NCBI GenBank assembly: GCA_000310025.1 | Contig: FN649731.1 | Location: forward strand, 2,758,692-2,822,691 | Length of the DNA: 64,000 nt | From: Ectocarpus siliculosus | Lineage: Eukaryota; Sar; Phaeophyceae; Ectocarpales; Ectocarpaceae | Direction of reading: 5' to 3' | In this document: one piece after another, positions 58,401 through 64,000 of the stretch | Numbering within the stretch: position 1 is the first letter of the stretch | Layout of the letters: every line of letters starts with the position of its first letter | Made by a program: the position numbers and the translations under genes | Notes under the pieces: generated by a model | What the model was told of the DNA's origin: nothing | The model's input: the letters and a program-made list of their open reading frames with translations, nothing else | Databases searched by the model: none

Positions 58401-60361
58401 GTGTAAACGGGCGCGGGATGCCAATTAGGTTTAATAAAAAAACTTTTTCTTTAATTTCGTAAGTGGGAGCTGAAAAATTGTGTCCTACTGTATAATAGTT
58501 GTCTTTCTTCGGACCCACACCATTACGTGTTTCGCAAGACAAAGCGGAGTACTTCATATCACTGCTGTGCCGTCTCGGCATGGGACCACGTTACCCAGCA
58601 CATGAAGTTCTACGCGGTCACCTGCGCTTTACGGGCGTGTGGTAGAGTAGCACCCAACTTATGGATGGCGTCTTCTTTCGAGCAGTTCGCGAGAGCTTCA
58701 GGCCCGATTCGCGCGTGTTGCGAGGCGGAACCTCTTGCTTTAAAGTCTTGGGGACCGACCGACCGTGCGTATCGTTTCGACTTCTCCACCTTTTTGGGGG
58801 CAGATCCGCACCCAGGGCTCCTACGTGCGCAAGTGCCTGCTGGTCAGGGATGGCGGTCAGTGTGCCGAGTGCGGCGTCGACGCCGCGGGTCTGTACAAGC
58901 GCGCCCGAGCGGCGTGGATTTGCGAGGGTTCCGTGGTTGTCAAGAGGGAGGCGGTAGCGCTGGAGATGGTCGGGACCCCGTTCGAGGGAAAGGTGCGAAA
59001 CGGCGTCGGCCTTCACAGGCGATGGAGTAGTGTGGGTATCTCAAGGGATATGGCGTGCGAGGGTAGGGGCGGGCAGGCTTCGCTCGATTATTGTACACAG
59101 TGCAGTTTCTTTGGTCTGTCCGGTGGATCTGAAACCTGCTCCCTTTCGAGGCTGATCGTTCTCTCCATGTGAGCGGCTTTACACAGCAGCTGAGAGGTAG
59201 ACCCCGCGCTCTTCTTGCCCTAGTGTTCGCTGGCCGAGACTTGCAGGGTACGTTGGGGTGTTGGGCTTGTGATATTGCCGGAGATAAAATATGGCGACCT
59301 CGTTAGGGGCAGAGCCAGTAGAACGGTAGACAGCTTGCAGAAGAACCGAGGGCGGAATGGGGTGGGTTGGTCGCGAAATACTGCTTTCAGTTGGTGATAA
59401 CTACAGGGAGACCTGGACAAAGAGATGCTGCGCTTGAATCAGACGAAAAGAGCGGGGTGTAAGCTGGAGCGGTCGTAGGTGCAGAGGTGGACACGTCTGT
59501 ATCGCCTTTTTTGCTCGGAACGCCCCTTTATTGTCGCTACACATTATTGGATGCCCGCGGGAAGCAGATGCCTACCAAAGGAATGACGCGAAGACCTACA
59601 CAGGGGAAGTTCTGGCACGCTGACCACATCGTTCCGGTGGTGAGCTGCTGAGCATGGTCGCCGAGGCTTGTAATTCTTGACTCAGTCCAGAAGAACGAAA
59701 TCCTACATCATGAGTTAAGCCGAACGTGATTCGACAGAGTTTGTAGTTCGTGGCTATATCCAGCAAAACTGATTCCATCGATTTGGCTCTTGGCCAGACG
59801 AAGCTAAAGACCTATGACGCACTGCTCCGCAAGCCTGACGAATCGTGTCACGTTGACCGTAGGCTAGCTTTGTGTGATTTCATTGTTTCATGACGACGCA
59901 ATCGTGCCGCCGTGTGGCCAGCGGCCCGTTCGTCGCCCTTCCTTTCTCGCACACGTTTCCACATCCTCGTACGTCGATCGCCACGTTGATGCGTTGCCAG
60001 TCTGCCAACGTCCCCGCTCTCGCAATTTAAGTACCCGTCCAAGCGTTGTAGAAAACCCTCCCCAAGATTTTCTGTGTTTTTTTTGTCGGGAAGTTGCGCG
60101 TGGGTTGTGAGCGCTGCAGACTAAGCGAAAAAAACGACCGCCTGCCGTGAGCCTTCACACTTGGGCGGCAACCGCCAACCGATCTCGCAACTCCACCCAC
60201 ACATTCACCACCGTTTCCGTGCGTTTTTGCGCGTGCCCGCGCATCTGCAGGTGAGGGGTGGTGGGCAGTGCAGTCTCAAGAACTACCGCACTCTGTGCGT
60301 CCCCTGCCACGCGGCCGCCACGAAGAGGCTGGCAGGAGAGCGGGCGGCGGAGAGGGCTCGT

Positions 60362-60399
<38 letters not shown>

Positions 60400-60481
60400 C
60401 GCATCGGATAGTGTCGCCGGCACCGGTGCTGTTGTTGTGAAGAAAAAGCGCGGAAGGCCTAGAAAGATAGTGGACCGATAG
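55418..60481 (+). CDS. SAP-like / HNH endonuclease / AT-hook protein with a possible organelle presequence
   Basis: Exons 55418-55656, 57240-57320, 58047-58188, 58804-58992, 59604-59639 and 60251-60481 (TAG), all in phase, give 305 residues. Residues 1-45 are Arg/Ser/Ala-rich with almost no acids (MRAFVAPTILFSIVRRSCRG), as in mitochondrial presequences. Next come DPDNCKVADIRQQLRRR and TKAALLEELRGLV, the two helices of a SAP-like DNA-binding motif, but the usual turn between them is missing and may lie in an unseen micro-exon. The HNH part follows: CRFC ... RRTFCSDAC, RTQGSYVRKCLLVRDGGQCA, ECGVDA, FWHADHIVPV, then GGGQCSLKNYRTLCVPCH. Zinc Cys pairs, the DH pair, Asn and final His are all present. 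A poly-Ala run and KKKRGRPRKIVDR, an AT-hook, close the protein. The HNH arrangement resembles the nuclease end of ZRANB3. The first two exons are inferred. Confidence 0.75.
55985..56400 (+). repeat. Repeat family B, copy 3
   Basis: GTTGTTGCAGTTGGCGCAGA, GGTATAGAAACCAACCTGAG, two GGGGTCAACAGTCTC-type segments, (CAA)n at about 56,250-56,285, and an end at GTGGTCGCTGGGTGTT. It lies in the first intron of the HNH gene and is the most complete copy, sharing its 3' end with copy 1. Confidence 0.85.
60361..60402 (+). repeat. (GCC)n coding microsatellite
   Basis: About thirteen GCC triplets inside the last HNH exon encode a run of Ala between the nuclease domain and the AT-hook. Confidence 0.93.
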
Positions 60482-62668
60482 AGTAGCAGCATCAGCGGCG
60501 GCATCAGGGTGGGGGGTGTGATGTTAGCAGAATATCATTGGCGGCGGCGCTCGACGGTGAAGCCTTGGAAAACCGCGCGGAGGAGGAGGACGGAGGACGG
60601 AGGGTCCGCAGCAGCAGCAACAGTGGCAGACGCTGTCAAATTGTCGCGTTCTGGTGCGCTACAAGAAAATGTGGGGCTTATACCTGCATCGACCTGTAGC
60701 ACACGTGGCGGGAACGGCACCTAGATACAATCCTAGTGGTACCGACCCAATGCTGCCAGCACAACCGCAAAAGGAGATGCGGCACTGCGATGGACACTCG
60801 AGAAGGGAGGGGACGGTATGCGTGGGGGTTGTGAGTGGTGGTGCATGCGGCGTTGCCGATCTGTTGTGTTGGGGCGTGTTCGCAGCGCTCGGCGTACAAT
60901 TGAATAAGCTTCTGATAAATATCGTGCTGCTTGGTCAAGTGTTGTGCCTCCATAGTACATAAGAGCATGCACGTGGTCGAGGTGGATACACAGCCGACAG
61001 CTTCAAGCTAGCAACAACTTTTGACGAGGAGCTCTCGCTCATGTACGACACCGTCTTGCGTTCTCGCTGGGGTTGCATGTATCTACGTTTCAGCATCGTT
61101 CACCAGGAGGCGTACACAACAAGAGTCAAACGGTGAGAGGTGATGTTATGCCTCAACGACATGATGAGCACTGTAGGATGTTTGCACTTTTTGGCATTCT
61201 TTCTTTCGCCAGCGTGCCTGACGCGCCCCACTTGTCCTTCTCCCTAACACTTGTTCGAGGCACATGTTTGACCGTTTTTTTCACCCCGGGTGCTCGACGA
61301 CCTTCATCGGAACTACCGTTGCTCGGATTTGTCTCCCCCGGCCTACCTCGCATATATCGTGACACCCCCACCTGGGGGGGAGGGTACCCCCCCCGCCGTG
61401 TGGCACATGGTCACAAGCCCGCAAACGGGGGTTCCAAGGCGTGGAAGTCTAATAATGCGGTGTTTGTGTGAGGTGTGAACGTAGGTATGCGTAAAGGTGT
61501 GGGTTGTGGCAATAAAAAATCGATTTCATCTCTTCTCCGTGGAAAGATGTGCACCATGCGGTAACGACTAAATGCATATTGCTCGTGTTCGTGGAAACAC
61601 TCCTCCTGTCGTGCCATACATCGCAATCAACAGCGACGAATTATCCGTTCTGCATTATTCCAAGTTGAGACAACCATGGCCGTGCCTTTTCTTCAAGAGG
61701 GAGGCAGAGCTGCGGCTTCGAGACTGAGCAGAGGGTTTGATTCAGAGATCGTGCCAAGACAGCAGTCACAAGCTGACGACGACAGCACAACCAAACACTA
61801 CATGGCTCACTTGCTCGAACCAGATGCTCAATGCTACCAGCTTGAGCCATGCGAATGAACAGTTAGTTGATTACTGGCCCACGCCGAAGTTCCGACTGCA
61901 CCAGCAGGTTGTCTGTGTGCGGAGAGAGACCTCCCAACTCCGATCTCAGGGTCGTGGTCGATGATCGATCCGCACGACCCATTGTGTTCATCAAGGCATG
62001 GTTTTTGTTTTCGCGATTGGTATTTCTTCATCGCTTCGCTCTATCAAACAACACCTGCGAGAACCTTACATGTCTGGACGGCATACCAGCAACCTCTTGA
62101 ACTGAGTCTGTGGCAGTGGCAGTCCTGGCGCTAACGAGCCACGACACTACTACCTGTCCTCCTTCGAGGCCCGGATAGCCGCGGCAACGAAGCAAAAAAA
62201 TCACTTTATTGCCCGCACGGTCAAGTGTACCTAGAGAACAATAGCTGACTCTTGACACGATCTAGTCAACAACAATCTCCATATTCCATCTCCTAGACAT
62301 CACGCACCCTACATGCTACACGCTACGCGACTAAAGCAGTCACAACAAGAGAAAACCACCAACATGTCTTCTTCACTCTCGTACATCAGATTCACAAAAA
62401 GGCACGCAACTGCAACTTACGAGATAACGTTCCACTCCACATAATATTTTCAACACATACACGCCATCTCCACCCACGAGCACTTCGTTAGGTAGAAACA
62501 ACACATCATTACAAGTGCGTCAAAAACACATCAAGGAGCAGAGCCCAGCGCAACGAGTATCACTCAGAACAACTGTATGTACAGCAACACACAAACGTAC
62601 ACAAACGGCAGGCGAGCTAGAACGTGCACCCTGCCGGCAAATTCCACCAAATCATGACCCCATTTCCT
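60482..62668. other. Intergenic region between convergent genes, no gene seen
   Basis: This holds the 3' flank of the HNH gene and the 3' flank of the Tic20 gene, which point toward each other. Short open frames lack motifs and splice partners. No RNA gene was recognised. Confidence 0.5.
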
Positions 62669-63445
62669 CTACTCCTCGCCCCCCTCCTGGTTGTCGGGGT
62701 TCTCGCGGTTCAACCGCCCCAACAACGGGAGCTTGTTCGGGAACGATCCCGTCGCCGAAGTGCCAACGGAGTACGCCACAGCCGCCAACAAAGCCACGAA
62801 CACCACGTCCGACCCCACGTTCGCCAAAGGCGCCAGCTTGGACGCGTCGGACCCCAACACCGCCCCCGTGATCGCACCCACCACGCCCGGCAAGATCAGA
62901 GCGATGTCCAGGTTGATGGCCTGCTGCATGTTGAACCTCACGAGCTTGTTGATCTGCGGGTTGCTGGACCCGATGGACAGACTGAAGAACCCGATCAGCG
63001 TCGCGAACGGAACGGACCGCAGCGCCAGCAGCACGGCGGCCAGCGGCTGCGCCCACGCCGTCTGCTCCGGGAACGCGCCGAACAGGTGGGCGGCGAACAC
63101 CACGCCGTCCGCCAGAGGAAGCACGTACGGCAACGCGGACAGCGCCTTGTCGGCGGTGGTGGCCGGGCCGTCGTTGACATCGCCGGGAGACACAACCACC
63201 GCCCCCGCGTCCGGCCTCATCCTGTCGTCCATCTGGCGCTGGCGCTCCTCCATACGCGCCACGCGTTCCTCCTCCCGCTGCTGGCTGAAGAGGTTCTCGA
63301 GCCTCGTCCTGAGCTCCTCCGTGGGGGCGAACTCCGACTGCTGCAGCAGCCCGTCCCCGTTCTGGTCGTAGGTCTGGATGAGCTTGAGGGCGAGATCGTC
63401 GGGGAACAGGGTACCTCCAGGGAGTCCGGCGATGCGGTCGTCCAC
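62669..63445 (-). CDS. EF-hand plus Tic20 family plastid import protein (last, large exon)
   Basis: Minus strand, from an acceptor (ACATCTCAG/GTGGACGAC) at 63446-63447 to the stop at 62669, 258 residues. First comes a canonical EF-hand loop, YDQNGDGLLQQSEF, with ligands D1, N3, D5, Q9 and E12. Next is a charged helix (QQREEERVARMEERQRQMDD), then a Tic20 domain of four hydrophobic helices: SALPYVLPLADGVVFAAHLF, FATLIGFFSLSIGSSN, FNMQQAINLDIALILPGVVG and VFVALLAAVAYSVGTSATG. It ends in an acidic tail (NPDNQEGGEE). Tic20 forms the protein-conducting core of the inner envelope translocon. The N-terminal exons with the targeting signal lie upstream, possibly beyond the window. A hydrophobic minus-strand stretch at about 63,660-63,720 (IIFIARLCTIAAVGLVEA) could be its signal peptide, but the splice does not fit. 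Confidence 0.85.
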   Translation of the reverse strand: MDDRIAGLPGGTLFPDDLALKLIQTYDQNGDGLLQQSEFAPTEELRTRLENLFSQQREEERVARMEERQRQMDDRMRPDAGAVVVSPGDVNDGPATTADKALSALPYVLPLADGVVFAAHLFGAFPEQTAWAQPLAAVLLALRSVPFATLIGFFSLSIGSSNPQINKLVRFNMQQAINLDIALILPGVVGAITGAVLGSDASKLAPLANVGSDVVFVALLAAVAYSVGTSATGSFPNKLPLLGRLNRENPDNQEGGEE

Positions 63446-64000
63446 CTGAGATGTTGTGAGAACAAGGGGGGGGTCAAGGGGAGGATTGGGGAGGGGGTGC
63501 GAGTGTGGTGAGAGTTGTTCGTTGACTTCGGGAGAGGCATTGGCTAATGGTTGTGTGGGAACTAGGTTGGGCGATGTGTCGCAAATGGATGGCGAGCACT
63601 CCATGCTTGCTTTCAACACAAAGAGGGAGCAATGTTTATCAACGACCAACACCCAGGGTGGCTTCGACTAGCCCTACAGCAGCGATAGTGCAGAGCCGTG
63701 CGATGAAGATAATGGAAATCGTCGATGGGGACGGAGGGATATGGTCTTGAGGTGCATTGGCTACGCTACCGGGTGACATTCGGAATTCTATTTGTTGCCC
63801 ATTTCCCAAGCGTGACGTAGTTCCGCAAAGGCTATGCGACGGAGGTGTGGAGGTACACAGCAGTAGTAACATCATTCACAGCAGCATCTTCAACTGTGAC
63901 AGCAATACCGCGGCTGTGGTACTCTGTGATTGGTGTCTGCGGCGTAGGCTAGGTGAGGTAGAGAAACATACCGTGAATTAATATTCACACACAGATGCCC

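Noticed and set aside
1-64000. Prokaryotic systems, CRISPR arrays or operons
   Set aside because: Spliced genes, SINE, LINE and DIRS-like elements and a plastid import gene make this eukaryotic nuclear DNA. No regularly spaced direct repeats with unique spacers were seen.

Overview
The window looks like nuclear DNA of a brown alga; gene style and repeat families fit Ectocarpus. This is inferred from several features: intron-rich genes with short GC-rich exons and GT-AG introns often ending in CTGCAG or a pyrimidine tract plus CAG; a Tic20 plastid import protein; an ankyrin-repeat and an FNIP-type leucine-rich-repeat gene of kinds amplified in brown algae; and dense LINE, DIRS-like and non-autonomous repeats. 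There is no bacterial, phage or CRISPR content. Two 100-N assembly gaps lie at 19780-19879 and 35872-35971.

Layout. 1-10818 (+): 3' part of an EDR2 C-terminal domain (DUF1336) gene in at least nine exons, with a dead antisense LINE copy in its 3.4 kb intron. 12179-13192 (-): frameshifted ankyrin pseudogene. 16639-24662 (+): an eleven-exon gene joining TPR repeats to a TMEM33/Pom33-type membrane domain and ending in the CaaX box CSIM. 24663-33599: mostly non-coding, with a (TC)n tract, an inverted repeat pair around a Gln-rich reading frame, and one possible orphan exon. 34402-34881 (+): small FNIP gene. 35120-40534: SINE, an inverted gag duplication around an assembly gap, local tandem repeats and a broken RT/RNase H region of a DIRS-like retroelement. 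41-45 kb: low-complexity DNA, a 185-bp tandem repeat, a SINE and an orphan exon. 46891-50380 (-): Dot1-like SAM methyltransferase gene. 51036-54826: tandem 1.2 kb repeat units, the second broken by an 0.9 kb foldback element and a SINE. 55418-60481 (+): a SAP-like / HNH nuclease / AT-hook gene with a possible organelle presequence. 62669-63445 (-): large exon of an EF-hand plus Tic20 gene.

The main genes are independent of each other, not an operon. They suggest lipid/membrane regulation (DUF1336), ER or nuclear-envelope membrane work (TPR-TMEM33), chromatin or protein methylation (Dot1-like), organelle or nuclear DNA processing (HNH) and plastid protein import (Tic20). Exon models were built by hand from splice consensus, phase agreement and recalled family motifs. 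Ends of several genes remain unresolved and are stated as such.
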